Below, piece after piece: positions 1 through 7,563 of a DNA stretch of 64,000 bases. Numbering within the stretch: position 1 is the stretch's first letter; each line of letters begins with the position of its first letter. This stretch comes from Gammaproteobacteria bacterium UBA7310. GTDB lineage: Bacteria > Pseudomonadota > Gammaproteobacteria > Pseudomonadales > Ketobacteraceae. The notes beneath the pieces were generated by a model. The model was not told where the DNA came from. It made no database searches and saw nothing but the letters and a program-made list of their open reading frames with translations. A program made the position numbers and the translations under genes. The stretch lies in assembly GCA_002471665.1 (NCBI GenBank), contig DKQK01000053.1:54192-118191 (forward strand), read 5' to 3'.

Positions 1-2
1 GT

Positions 3-1202
3 GATCATGACATGGTGGATAACATCATCCACATTGTGCTGGCTCGTCTGCCTGATGCCCCCAAAGGCACCAAAGGTATTTCTCTGTTTATCGTTCCCAA
101 GGTTAACGTGAACGAAGACGGCAGCCTGGGTGAAGCCAACGGCGTCAGCTGCGGCTCTATTGAACACAAGATGGGGATCAAGGCCTCTGCCACCTGCGTC
201 TTGAATTTTGAAGGTGCCAAAGGTTATTTGATCGGCCCGCCGAACCGCGGTTTGAACTGTATGTTCACGTTTATGAACACGGCGCGAATCGGTACCGCCC
301 TGCAGGGCGTTGCGGCAGCGGAAGGTTCCTATCAGGGTGCATTGACCTATGCCAAAGAACGTTTGGCCATGCGTGCACTGAGCGGACCCAAAGCACCAGA
401 TAAAGAAGCGGATCCCATCATCGTGCATCCTGATGTGCGGCGCATGCTGTTGACTCAGAAAGCGTTCGCCGAAGGCGGTCGTGCCCTGTTGTACTATCTG
501 TCCATGCAGGGTGATATCGTCGAGCATGGTGCAGACGAAGAAGCCAAGAAGCTGGCTGATGATTTGATGGCGTTCCTCACACCCATTGCCAAGGCATTCT
601 GTACCGAAACCGGATTGGAAGCAGCCAACCACGGGGTTCAGGTGTTCGGTGGTCATGGCTTTATTCGTGAGTGGGGAATGGAGCAGATCGTTCGTGATAC
701 GCGTATTGCGACCCTTTATGAAGGCACAACCGGTATTCAGGCATTGGATTTGCTTGGTCGTAAGGTAATGCTGACACAAGGTGGTTTGCTGAAAAACTTC
801 ACCAAGATCGTGCATAAATTCTGTAAAGAGAACGATGATAACGCAGAGATTGCGGAGTTCATTGAACCGCTGGCCACATTGAACAAAGAGTGGGGCGATT
901 TGACCACGCAGATCGGCATGCGTGCCATGGCTAACCAGGAAGAGATCGGTGCAGCTGCGGTAGACTATCTGATGTACAGTGGTTATATTACGCTGGCTTA
1001 TTTCTGGGCGGTAATGGCAAAAGCGGCGAAGGAGCAACTTGCGGCCGGTACCTCTGAAGAAGGCTTCTACACAGCCAAGGTGCAGACTGCGAAATTCTAC
1101 TTCAAACGTATATTGCCGCGCACCAAGTCCCTGGTGGACACAGTGAACGCTGGTTTGGATAGTTTGATGGATATGGAAGTGGATAATTTCGGATTTTATT
1201 AA
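3..1202 (+). CDS. Acyl-CoA dehydrogenase, 5'-truncated by window start
   Basis: FAD-dependent first step of acyl-CoA beta-oxidation. The frame is open to the left edge (first complete codon at base 3), so the N-terminal third is missing and the ATG at 12 is internal. The visible part covers the middle beta domain and the C-terminal helical domain. The motif LYEGTTGIQ carries the glutamate expected to be the catalytic base (residue 237 counted from the ATG at 12). About 160 residues follow it, longer than in short-chain enzymes. This fits the roughly 600-residue class with an extra C-terminal domain, which is often annotated FadE- or DmdC-like. The substrate cannot be told from sequence. A strong terminator follows. 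The ETF-quinone oxidoreductase gene at 40.9 kb would serve such enzymes. Confidence 0.95.
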   Translation, partial: DHDMVDNIIHIVLARLPDAPKGTKGISLFIVPKVNVNEDGSLGEANGVSCGSIEHKMGIKASATCVLNFEGAKGYLIGPPNRGLNCMFTFMNTARIGTALQGVAAAEGSYQGALTYAKERLAMRALSGPKAPDKEADPIIVHPDVRRMLLTQKAFAEGGRALLYYLSMQGDIVEHGADEEAKKLADDLMAFLTPIAKAFCTETGLEAANHGVQVFGGHGFIREWGMEQIVRDTRIATLYEGTTGIQALDLLGRKVMLTQGGLLKNFTKIVHKFCKENDDNAEIAEFIEPLATLNKEWGDLTTQIGMRAMANQEEIGAAAVDYLMYSGYITLAYFWAVMAKAAKEQLAAGTSEEGFYTAKVQTAKFYFKRILPRTKSLVDTVNAGLDSLMDMEVDNFGFY

Positions 1203-1261
1203 TTCCGGTTACCACCTAATAACGAAAAACAAAATTGGACAGTTTCCCTCTGTAGTCCTTT

Positions 1262-1287
1262 GCCCGCCAAGACGCGGGCTTTTTTTT
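1262..1287 (+). terminator. Rho-independent terminator after the acyl-CoA dehydrogenase gene
   Basis: Perfect 6-bp stem GCCCGC / GCGGGC with a 6-nt loop, followed directly by eight T residues. It lies 60 bp after the stop codon and in front of a convergent gene. The T-run is only on the plus-strand side, so it serves the acyl-CoA dehydrogenase transcript. Confidence 0.85.
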
Positions 1288-1306
1288 ATTCAGGTCGGCG
1301 AGGATG

Positions 1307-2737
1307 CTATTTCACCAGTTCGGTCCAGCCTCCGCGGTCGTCGTCGTCATCGCCAAAGTCACCAAACTCATCGTCATTGAATTCAACATCATCAGGTACG
1401 TCGCTTAACGTTGCTGCGCGCCGGGCTTCGGCCTCTGCTTTGCGTCGTGCTTCTTCCTCTGCCTTTTTCTGGGCGGCTATTTTTTGGGCCTCTTCGGCTT
1501 CTTTGCGCGCTTTCTCCTCTGCCAGCCGTTGCCGCTCCTTTTCCAGCTCAGCCTGGCGGGCTGCGTTTTGCTTGTCTTGTCGCTGCTGCTGGGCAAACGC
1601 CGCTTTTTCTTTTTTGATGCTGGCAGCAGTGGATTTCTGACAGCTTTCCGTGCTGTTCATAAGCTTGGAAAACTGATTGCTTGAACTCCAGCTGGGATAT
1701 TGTTTTACCGTTGCGATCAGTTTGGCATCGTTGGTCACTTTGCCCTTCAACGCTGCTGAATTGTTATAGCTGGCTTCTGCCTTACTGATGTCGGCCTCGG
1801 CAACAAAACGGTTGCTGAGTTTTTTGGCTGATTCACAAGCCTCTTGAGCCGCCCGTAGGGTGGCAACTCCGTCTTCGATATCTTTTTCAAGAGCCCGCCG
1901 GTTCTTGGTGGCGGTGCGAATGTATTCCGAAGTTTGACCTTCACACTGTGCAGAACTGTCCACCAGTTTTTGCAGTTCCTGGCTTTGCGGACGGGTGGGC
2001 TGTTCCTTCAGGATGGTGAAAGCCTCGGTATTTTGGCGGGCCGTTTTCTTGGCCTTGGCGGCTTCGTTCATCATGGCATTGACGTCATCGAGCTTGTCCA
2101 GGCTGAATTTGGGCGAGGAAATGGTGGTTTTGGCCTTTTCGCATTCGCTCAACACAGTTTGGTAACCCTGGATAGCCGCATTCATCTTCTCCACCAGGGC
2201 GTTCTCTTCTTTCATGGCTTCTGCCAGCTTTTCCTCCACTCGGGAGCAGGCCCTGACCTTGGAGGCGAGGGCGAATACTTCCATGATGCTATCGGTAATG
2301 ATCATGGCATCGTCACGATAGCGTTTGTACTCATCCATATTGCTTTTAGCACTGGGTACATCGCCGTTTTTAAGGGATTCTTTAGCGGTATCACAATAGG
2401 TGAATCCTTTTTCCAGAATCGGCGTGGCCTCGGCGCGCTTGATATTGACTTCCACCCGCTCGCAGTAGCGCAGGTTGGAATCCATGTCACGTTGGGTGGT
2501 ACTTAGTATGGTGGAGTCGATGGATTTAGCGCGGTCCAGGTGCTTCAGATACACGTCGAACTTGCGCTTGGCGGCGGGCAGGTCGGAAGTACGCAGGGTG
2601 TTGGCCTCAGTACACTCTTTGTATCCCTTAATGTATTCGTTGACAGCGTCATCAAATTTGTCTGCAACCGCAATGCCGGGAGCCAGAAACATACAGGTGA
2701 TCAGGATGGGAGAAAAGTGCTTGAAATCAACCTTCAT
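1307..2737 (-). CDS. Exported coiled-coil protein of unknown function
   Basis: 476 residues, not recognised as a named family. A signal peptide is visible (basic start, hydrophobic core, AVA before Asp26), so the protein is probably periplasmic. The body is helical, rich in Lys, Glu and Ala, with regularly spaced single cysteines in repeats of similar spacing (YKECTEAN, DSNLRYCERVE, GFTYCDTAKE, LSECEKAKT). From about residue 370 it becomes a highly charged Ala/Lys/Glu/Gln coiled coil resembling TolA-type stalks. It ends in an acidic tail (DDDDDRGGW). The gene is monocistronic and faces the terminator of its neighbour. A structural or envelope-spanning role is possible, but only the composition supports it. 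Confidence 0.75.
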   Translation of the reverse strand: MKVDFKHFSPILITCMFLAPGIAVADKFDDAVNEYIKGYKECTEANTLRTSDLPAAKRKFDVYLKHLDRAKSIDSTILSTTQRDMDSNLRYCERVEVNIKRAEATPILEKGFTYCDTAKESLKNGDVPSAKSNMDEYKRYRDDAMIITDSIMEVFALASKVRACSRVEEKLAEAMKEENALVEKMNAAIQGYQTVLSECEKAKTTISSPKFSLDKLDDVNAMMNEAAKAKKTARQNTEAFTILKEQPTRPQSQELQKLVDSSAQCEGQTSEYIRTATKNRRALEKDIEDGVATLRAAQEACESAKKLSNRFVAEADISKAEASYNNSAALKGKVTNDAKLIATVKQYPSWSSSNQFSKLMNSTESCQKSTAASIKKEKAAFAQQQRQDKQNAARQAELEKERQRLAEEKARKEAEEAQKIAAQKKAEEEARRKAEAEARRAATLSDVPDDVEFNDDEFGDFGDDDDDRGGWTELVK

Positions 2738-3114
2738 GTAGTTACCTGCGTTGTGCCTGCGAATTATTTGGATTGGAAAAATGACACCCTAGCGAGTTGT
2801 TCGCATAAGGACATTACGTGATCCCTGTAAACCAATGAATTAACTCAAATTTGACTCCTTTCACCATTAAATATAGTCGAAGATTCACCACAGATATAGG
2901 CAGTTAGGTTTATTTATGTGTCGGTCTTTTACGCAGATGGCCTCAGTATCCAGGGTTGGTGGTGGATTTTATCCAAACCGAGTCAGTTTAGCTAAAAGTC
3001 GTTTGTAAATAACGATAACAACGACCCGGTGACCGTTTCTATCGGTGCGCCTTATCGGGCCGTGATATCTGTGACTGTAGGGCCACTGGGGCTAGCCCAA
3101 CTGGTTTTGGTAAA

Positions 3115-3154
3115 TAGGTGTCCATTTTTGCAATTAGGTGTCCGAAAAGGACAC
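3115..3154 (+). promoter_or_regulatory. Repeated TAGGTGTCC element with inverted half-site
   Basis: The 9-mer TAGGTGTCC occurs at 3115-3123 and 3135-3143, exactly 20 bp apart (about two helical turns). The second copy is followed by its inverse, giving the palindrome GTGTCC-GAAAA-GGACAC at 3138-3154. This looks like an operator for an unidentified regulator, sitting about 45 bp upstream of a -10-like CATAAT. It is on the upstream side of the acyltransferase-MarR pair, so the MarR protein is one candidate binder. Confidence 0.5.
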
Positions 3155-3174
3155 AAATCCCGCCAAATTCGCAG

Positions 3175-3202
3175 TTCAGTTTTCGGTCGGTTGTGGCATA
3201 AT
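3175..3202 (+). promoter_or_regulatory. Possible promoter of the acyltransferase-marR unit
   Basis: CATAAT at 3197-3202 is a good -10 match. TTCAGT at 3175-3180, 16 bp upstream, is a poor -35. It lies about 100 bp before the acyltransferase start and just downstream of the TAGGTGTCC repeats, so bound regulator would sit next to or over polymerase. Confidence 0.35.
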
Positions 3203-3308
3203 GTGCGGCCTCTTTACTAAGGGGTGAGCGGCTGGTCGCGCCGCACAGCGGAGCCCTGGTGGCTTTGTCGTCAGAGAGCGGCAATTTTGTTTGGGAGTAA
3301 GAAAGGGC

Positions 3309-4238
3309 ATGTTGTCTTTTTTGCCAGCCCCGCTTCGAGGTTTGCTGGCGTTTTTGTTTATGGCACTGAATACCCTGATTTCAATAGTGCCGTTGTTAGT
3401 CGTGACCCTTTTTAGGTTGTTGATCCCCATTAAACCATGGGGACGCGTTTGCGCGTGGGTGATGATCAAGATTGCGGAAAACTGGATGGCGGTAAACAGC
3501 CTCATCCTGTCTCTATCAGGCAGAATCCGCATTGATCTGCGTGGAGCGGAGGATCTGCATTATCACGGTTGGTATCTGGTGAGCTGTAATCACCAGAGCT
3601 GGAGTGACATTCTAATCCTGCAGAAGGTATTCAATCGCCGAATTCCCATGCTCAAATTTTTCCTCAAGCAGGAATTGATTTGGGTTCCCTTGATGGGGGT
3701 TGCCTGGTGGGCATTGGATTTTCCGTTCATGAAACGCTATAGCAAAGAGTTTTTGCTCAAGCATCCCGAGATGAAAGGCAAGGATCTGGAAACCACCCGC
3801 AAGGCCTGTGAAAAATTCAAGGAACTGCCGGTATCGGTGATGAACTTTCTGGAAGGCACTCGATTTACGACAGCGAAACACGATGCGCAGGGATCTCCCT
3901 ACCAGCATTTATTAAAGCCGAAATCCGGAGGGATTGCGTTTGTGTTGTCCGCTATGGGGGGGCAGTTACGTTCCATGCTGGACGTAACGATTGTGTATCA
4001 CGACAAAGCCATTGGTTTTTGGGATTTGCTCTGTGGTCGGGTCCATCGCCTGACGGTACACATTATTGAACGGCCGATTCCCGCGCAGTTCAGTCGTGGA
4101 GATTACGAGAGTGATCCCGCTTTCCGCGCTGAATTCCAGGAATGGGTAAATCAATTATGGCTGGAAAAAGATGCCTTGATCACCTCGATCAAGCAAGAAT
4201 CCGTTTTTAGTAATCAAGGTAGCAACGAAAGGGTTTGA
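3309..4238 (+). CDS. YihG/PlsC-like membrane acyltransferase
   Basis: Member of the lysophospholipid acyltransferase superfamily, expected to transfer an acyl chain to a (lyso)phosphatidic acid-type acceptor at the inner membrane. An N-terminal hydrophobic segment (about residues 10-40) anchors it. The catalytic HX4D motif is NHQSWSD (His95, Asp100), and the second signature is FLEGTRF. Length (309 residues) and overall layout fit the YihG branch. ATG 3309 was chosen because it has GGGAG/AAGGG upstream; an in-frame TTG at 3291 is less likely. It is followed 3 bp later by a marR gene, probably in the same transcript. The acceptor lipid is not known. Confidence 0.85.
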   Translation: MLSFLPAPLRGLLAFLFMALNTLISIVPLLVVTLFRLLIPIKPWGRVCAWVMIKIAENWMAVNSLILSLSGRIRIDLRGAEDLHYHGWYLVSCNHQSWSDILILQKVFNRRIPMLKFFLKQELIWVPLMGVAWWALDFPFMKRYSKEFLLKHPEMKGKDLETTRKACEKFKELPVSVMNFLEGTRFTTAKHDAQGSPYQHLLKPKSGGIAFVLSAMGGQLRSMLDVTIVYHDKAIGFWDLLCGRVHRLTVHIIERPIPAQFSRGDYESDPAFRAEFQEWVNQLWLEKDALITSIKQESVFSNQGSNERV

Positions 4239-4241
4239 AGT

Positions 4242-4694
4242 ATGTCTGAATTTGGACAAAGCACTATTGAAACAAATCTGGCTCAACTGTTCATGCGAGC
4301 CTTTTACTGGGCCGATGAAGGCTTACAGAACGCTTTGAAGAAGCAGGGCTGGCCTGGCATCACCCGTGCTCAATCCCTGGTGTTTGTGAATATCAGCGAA
4401 GGTGTTACCCGTCCTTCCGAGATCGCATCGCGGGTTGGTGTAACCCGCCAGGCAATTCATCAGACGATCAATGAAATGGTTGAGTTGGGCTATCTCACTC
4501 TGCAGCCGGATCCGACAGATCGTCGCGCCAAAGTGGTGGTTTACACCGAACAGGGTAAAGAAGTGGGTGGGGCAACGGTGAGCGCATTGCGCGAAATCGA
4601 AAGCTCGTTGTCCAATCGAATCGGTAATGAGCGGGTGGTTGCGCTGCGCGAGGCTCTGGCGCAGGAATGGGGCGATCCCTTTCAGCCAGCCTGA
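4242..4694 (+). CDS. MarR-family transcriptional regulator
   Basis: 150-residue winged-helix DNA-binding protein. The recognition region reads PSEIASRVGVTRQAIHQT and is followed by the wing (LQPDPTDRRAKVV), where DxR is the usual MarR signature. Such dimers usually repress nearby genes until a small lipophilic ligand binds. It starts 3 bp after the acyltransferase stop, so the two are likely co-transcribed, and it may regulate the acyltransferase. The ligand is unknown. Confidence 0.88.
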   Translation: MSEFGQSTIETNLAQLFMRAFYWADEGLQNALKKQGWPGITRAQSLVFVNISEGVTRPSEIASRVGVTRQAIHQTINEMVELGYLTLQPDPTDRRAKVVVYTEQGKEVGGATVSALREIESSLSNRIGNERVVALREALAQEWGDPFQPA

Positions 4695-4718
4695 TTGTTG
4701 CCCGTTGCGTAGCCTGAG

Positions 4719-4744
4719 AAAGCCCGGTGTGCCGGGCTTTTTTT
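4719..4744 (+). terminator. Rho-independent terminator after marR
   Basis: Perfect 9-bp stem AAAGCCCGG / CCGGGCTTT with a TGTG loop, running into a T-run to 4744. It separates the acyltransferase-marR transcript from the arsenic unit. Confidence 0.9.
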
Positions 4745-4763
4745 GTGGGTCGGCACAAAATGC

Positions 4764-4779
4764 TTGCATAATTGTGCAA
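4764..4779 (+). promoter_or_regulatory. Operator-like palindrome in front of arsR
   Basis: TTGCATAATTGTGCAA is an imperfect palindrome (TTGCA arms, AATT centre). It lies 41 bp upstream of the arsR start and recurs with one change at 5171-5186 in front of arsM. ArsR/SmtB dimers typically bind imperfect 12-2-12 type repeats near promoters, so this is the best candidate site for the adjacent regulator. Binding is inferred. Confidence 0.65.
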
Positions 4780-4819
4780 ATGTATGCATGCTTGGATTGT
4801 TGTTATCGGAAGAGTACTT

Positions 4820-5149
4820 ATGTCTGAGTTGAATGCCATCGTCGATGAATTGGGAACGGACTTTTTTAAAGCGCTGTCGGACCCTTCCCGTATTCAGGTC
4901 CTGTTGCGGTTGGCAAGCTCCCCGAACCCCTGCACGGTGTCCCAAGTGGCGGAAGATTGCACGGTGGACCTGTCAGTGGTATCCCGTCATCTCAGCCAAC
5001 TGAAACGTGCTGGTATCCTGTCTGCCGAAAAACAGGGGCGGGAGGTATATTACCGGCTCAATACCGTCTCTGTAGTCAAGGCATTACGCCAGTGTGCCGA
5101 TGCCCTGGAGCGGTGCTGTCCGGTAACCGGGGTGACATCCTGCTGTTAA
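4820..5149 (+). CDS. arsR: ArsR/SmtB-family metalloregulator, arsenic type
   Basis: 109-residue winged-helix repressor (KALSDPSRIQVLLRL opening, recognition helix near VDLSVVSRHLSQLKRAG, wing KQGREVYYRL). It ends in cysteine pairs: Cys99-Cys100 and Cys108-Cys109, with Cys92 nearby. C-terminal Cys pairs that bind As(III) are known in Acidithiobacillus-type ArsR, unlike the alpha-3 site of the plasmid R773 protein. ATG 4820 is chosen over an upstream ATG (4772), which would lie inside the operator palindrome; GGAAGAG precedes it. It is followed by arsM in the same direction. It is likely to repress itself and arsM and to release DNA on As(III) or methylarsenite. Confidence 0.88.
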   Translation: MSELNAIVDELGTDFFKALSDPSRIQVLLRLASSPNPCTVSQVAEDCTVDLSVVSRHLSQLKRAGILSAEKQGREVYYRLNTVSVVKALRQCADALERCCPVTGVTSCC

Positions 5150-5170
5150 CGGCTTCTGTCGTTATTATAT

Positions 5171-5186
5171 TTGCATAATTGCGCAA
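5171..5186 (+). promoter_or_regulatory. Second copy of the ArsR-type operator, in front of arsM
   Basis: TTGCATAATTGCGCAA is identical to the site at 4764-4779 in 15 of 16 positions. It starts 22 bp after the arsR stop and lies 78 bp before the arsM start. This suggests that arsM also has its own regulated promoter rather than relying only on read-through from arsR. Confidence 0.65.
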
Positions 5187-5210
5187 TAAAACAATATTGG
5201 GCCGGGTTTG

Positions 5211-5247
5211 TTCACTGCAAGTTTATTTACTGCGAGTTTATCTACTG
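5211..5247 (+). repeat. Short degenerate tandem repeat in the arsM leader
   Basis: Two 15-bp units, TTCACTGCAAGTTTA and TTTACTGCGAGTTTA, are followed by a partial third (TCTACTG). They run up to the AGGAG ribosome binding site of arsM (5250-5254). This is probably replication slippage in a leader; a regulatory role is open. Confidence 0.5.
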
Positions 5248-5263
5248 AAAGGAGACCAGCATT

Positions 5264-6130
5264 ATGAAACAAACCGATGTGACGTTCGGCCACCGCGAGT
5301 CGGTGCGCCAGGAATATGAAGCCAAGTTGTCTCAGTCCGGCGGCTTTTGTGCCCACCAGCTTGAAACGGAATTTGGCTACGACCAGGAGGATCAGACGGC
5401 AATCCCACAGGATGCCATAGACAGCAGCTTTGGTTGCGCAAACCCATTGGCGATGGGAACACTCAATGAGGGAGGCTCGGTGCTGGACCTGGGGTGTGGC
5501 GCGGGCCTGGATGTGATTCTGGCGGCAAGGCGGGTCGGTGCAAACGGCAAGGTGATCGGAGTGGATATGACCGGGGCGATGATTGAAAAAGCACGCGCCA
5601 ACGTGGCCGCGGCAGGGCTGGATCATATTGCGGAAATACGCAAGGGATTGATTGAGTCGCTGCCGGTGGAGAGCAGCTCTGTGGACTGGGTGATTTCCAA
5701 TTGTGTGGTGAGCCTGTCACCGGAAAAGGAGCAGGTCTTTGCAGAAGTTCATCGGGTGCTGAAACCCGGTGGCAAGATGCTGTTGACGGATCTGGTGATG
5801 GCGCCGCTTCCCGGCTGGCTGCGCAGACTGGTGGCGCTGAAGAGCCCGGCGGCGGCGAAAGCGCTGGATCGTGACCGCTATCTGCAGACTATCGCCGGCT
5901 CTGGTTTGATGAATGTGAGCGTACGTTCACAGCTGGATTACGATGCATCCATGTTGCGTGGTTTGGCACAGGATGAGTTGAATATTCGCATGGGGTTATG
6001 GCAGGCACTGTTGACCTTGAACCGGGGGCAGTTGACGAGCCACTTGTTGCGACCGATGGTTGAGCCGGGAATCCGGTTGGCCGCCAACAAGGTGGCGAGC
6101 ATCAAGGTGTATGCGGAAAAGCCTGTTTGA
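5264..6130 (+). CDS. arsM: ArsM-like arsenite SAM-methyltransferase with altered C-terminal half
   Basis: Class I SAM methyltransferase of the arsenite methyltransferase type. The SAM site is VLDLGCGAGLDVILAA followed by GVDMT, and family signatures are FGCANPL (Cys58) and SNCVVSLSPEK (Cys147). ArsM methylates As(III) from a site built by three or four cysteines. Cys29 and Cys58 may stand in for the N-terminal ones, but no cysteine exists after Cys147: the usual GCxxGA loop is replaced by SPAAAKALDRDRYL (about residues 194-207). The C-terminal half also diverges. 288 residues is in the normal range. The arsR neighbour and operator support an arsenic role. Restricted activity on methylarsenite, or another thiophilic substrate, is possible. 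Confidence 0.75.
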   Translation: MKQTDVTFGHRESVRQEYEAKLSQSGGFCAHQLETEFGYDQEDQTAIPQDAIDSSFGCANPLAMGTLNEGGSVLDLGCGAGLDVILAARRVGANGKVIGVDMTGAMIEKARANVAAAGLDHIAEIRKGLIESLPVESSSVDWVISNCVVSLSPEKEQVFAEVHRVLKPGGKMLLTDLVMAPLPGWLRRLVALKSPAAAKALDRDRYLQTIAGSGLMNVSVRSQLDYDASMLRGLAQDELNIRMGLWQALLTLNRGQLTSHLLRPMVEPGIRLAANKVASIKVYAEKPV

Positions 6131-6160
6131 GCGGGAGCCGTGGGGCTCCCCGTTGCTCAA
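6127..6160. terminator. Bidirectional hairpin between arsM and rhlB
   Basis: Two-part inverted repeat: TTGAGC / GCTCAA outside and GGGAGCC / GGCTCCC inside. It contains the stop codons of both convergent genes. There is no good T-run, so it may act as a folded 3' end or a weak terminator for both transcripts. Confidence 0.5.
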
Positions 6161-7449
6161 CCATTATTGGAGCGGCGTGGCGGCCGCCGGTTGCGGCGCT
6201 GATTGTGCTGATGGCTGCGGCGCTGGCGTTCCCGTTCCGGGGAGACCTCCGGTTCGGGTATGGTCTGCAACAATTCGGGTTCCGGTTGCCTGCAGTCCAG
6301 TTTGCAGCCCAGTAGCTCCTCGATGGCAGGCAACTGAAAGGCATCCTCTTCACAGGCGAAACTGACGCTGGTACCGGTTTTTCCCGCCCGTCCGGTGCGG
6401 CCAATTCGGTGTACGTAATCTTCAGGGTCTTCCGGCAGGGAGTAATTGACCACATGGCTGATGCCTTCGATGTGGATACCGCGCCCGGCCACGTCGGTGG
6501 CGACCATCACCCGAATATTGCCTTCACGGAAGCCTTCCAACACCTTGATGCGTTTATGTTGGGGCACGTCCCCGGACAGGGTGGCGCATTTGATGCCATA
6601 GTCCCGCAGCTTGTGCGTCAGGTCACGGGTTTCATCCCGCCGATTGGCAAAGATCATCACCCGCTCCAATTGATTCTGCATGATCAGGTTGTAGAGCAAC
6701 GCGAACTTCTCATCGGTGGTCACGATATAGACTTTTTGGTCGACCGTGTCGGCAGCGACGGTATCCGACTCCACTTCCAGCTGCTGAGCGTCGATGGTCC
6801 AGCTGGATGACAGGTTCATGATGTCCTGGGTAAAGGTTGCACTGAACATCAGGGTCTGCCGGTACTCCTTGAAAGGGGTTTCCCGAATCAGGCGTTTAAC
6901 ATCGGGAATGAAACCCATGTCCAACATGCGATCGGCTTCGTCGATCACCAGAATTTCCGTTTCGCTGAGAAAAAGATCCTTTTTGCGCACAAAGTCGATC
7001 AGTCGGCCCGGCGTCCCCACTACAATGTCGATGATTTCATTGTGCAGGCGCTTTTGTTGTTTCTGGTAGTCCATGCCGCCAACGATGCTCAGCAGGCTCA
7101 GGGGGGTGTGCTTCACCAGGGTCTGCGCGTCATTTTCAATCTGCATGGCCAGCTCCCGGGTGGGCGCCAGGATTAGAGCGCGGGGTTCGCCGTTGTAGCG
7201 TTCTTCCTGTTCCGGTTCCTTCAGCAGGCGATTGATAACGGTGATCAGAAACGCCGCCGTTTTACCGGTACCGGTTTGGGCTTTACCGATGACGTCCTTG
7301 CCTTGCAGGCTGTGGGGAAGGGACAGGGCTTGAATGGGGGTGGCAAATTCGAAACCCAGATCATCAATGCCCTGCTGTAAGGTGGGTTCCAGCTTCAGTT
7401 CTTTAAAACGCAGTGTGGGCTGTACTTCTTTACTAACGGTTTCCGTCAT
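6157..7449 (-). CDS. rhlB: ATP-dependent RNA helicase RhlB-like (DEAD-box)
   Basis: DEAD-box helicase that unwinds structured RNA, in enterobacteria as part of the RNase E degradosome. Motifs in order: Q motif (FATPIQ), Walker A (AQTGTGKT), PTRELA, TPGRL, DEAD, SAT, then the second RecA domain with RGIHI and HRIGRTGRAG. The C-terminus is a basic, Arg/Asn/Gln-rich tail (QRRNRRPPRR), likely RNA-binding. ATG 7449 is used; an in-frame TTG at 7470 would add seven residues, and neither has a strong ribosome binding site. It is convergent with arsM and is one of three DEAD-box genes within 6.7 kb. Confidence 0.92.
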   Translation of the reverse strand: MTETVSKEVQPTLRFKELKLEPTLQQGIDDLGFEFATPIQALSLPHSLQGKDVIGKAQTGTGKTAAFLITVINRLLKEPEQEERYNGEPRALILAPTRELAMQIENDAQTLVKHTPLSLLSIVGGMDYQKQQKRLHNEIIDIVVGTPGRLIDFVRKKDLFLSETEILVIDEADRMLDMGFIPDVKRLIRETPFKEYRQTLMFSATFTQDIMNLSSSWTIDAQQLEVESDTVAADTVDQKVYIVTTDEKFALLYNLIMQNQLERVMIFANRRDETRDLTHKLRDYGIKCATLSGDVPQHKRIKVLEGFREGNIRVMVATDVAGRGIHIEGISHVVNYSLPEDPEDYVHRIGRTGRAGKTGTSVSFACEEDAFQLPAIEELLGCKLDCRQPEPELLQTIPEPEVSPERERQRRSHQHNQRRNRRPPRRSNNG

Positions 7450-7563
7450 GTTGCTTGTTGGTTCTGTCAATTGCTTGGCTCTGAATGGTTTTTGTTCGGA
7501 TGAATAGTCAAGGTAGCATACCGGTATTAAGCGGGTCAGTATAGAGTTTTACGGGCGCCGCCG

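Larger units (their letters stand above)
2738..3308. other. Intergenic region between divergent genes, 571 bp
   Basis: No gene is supported here. The region must hold the promoters of the coiled-coil protein (leftward) and the acyltransferase (rightward). The left half is AT-rich. The right half has the repeated TAGGTGTCC element and a CATAAT -10-like hexamer described separately. Short ORFs cross it but have no ribosome binding site or recognisable product. Confidence 0.5.
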
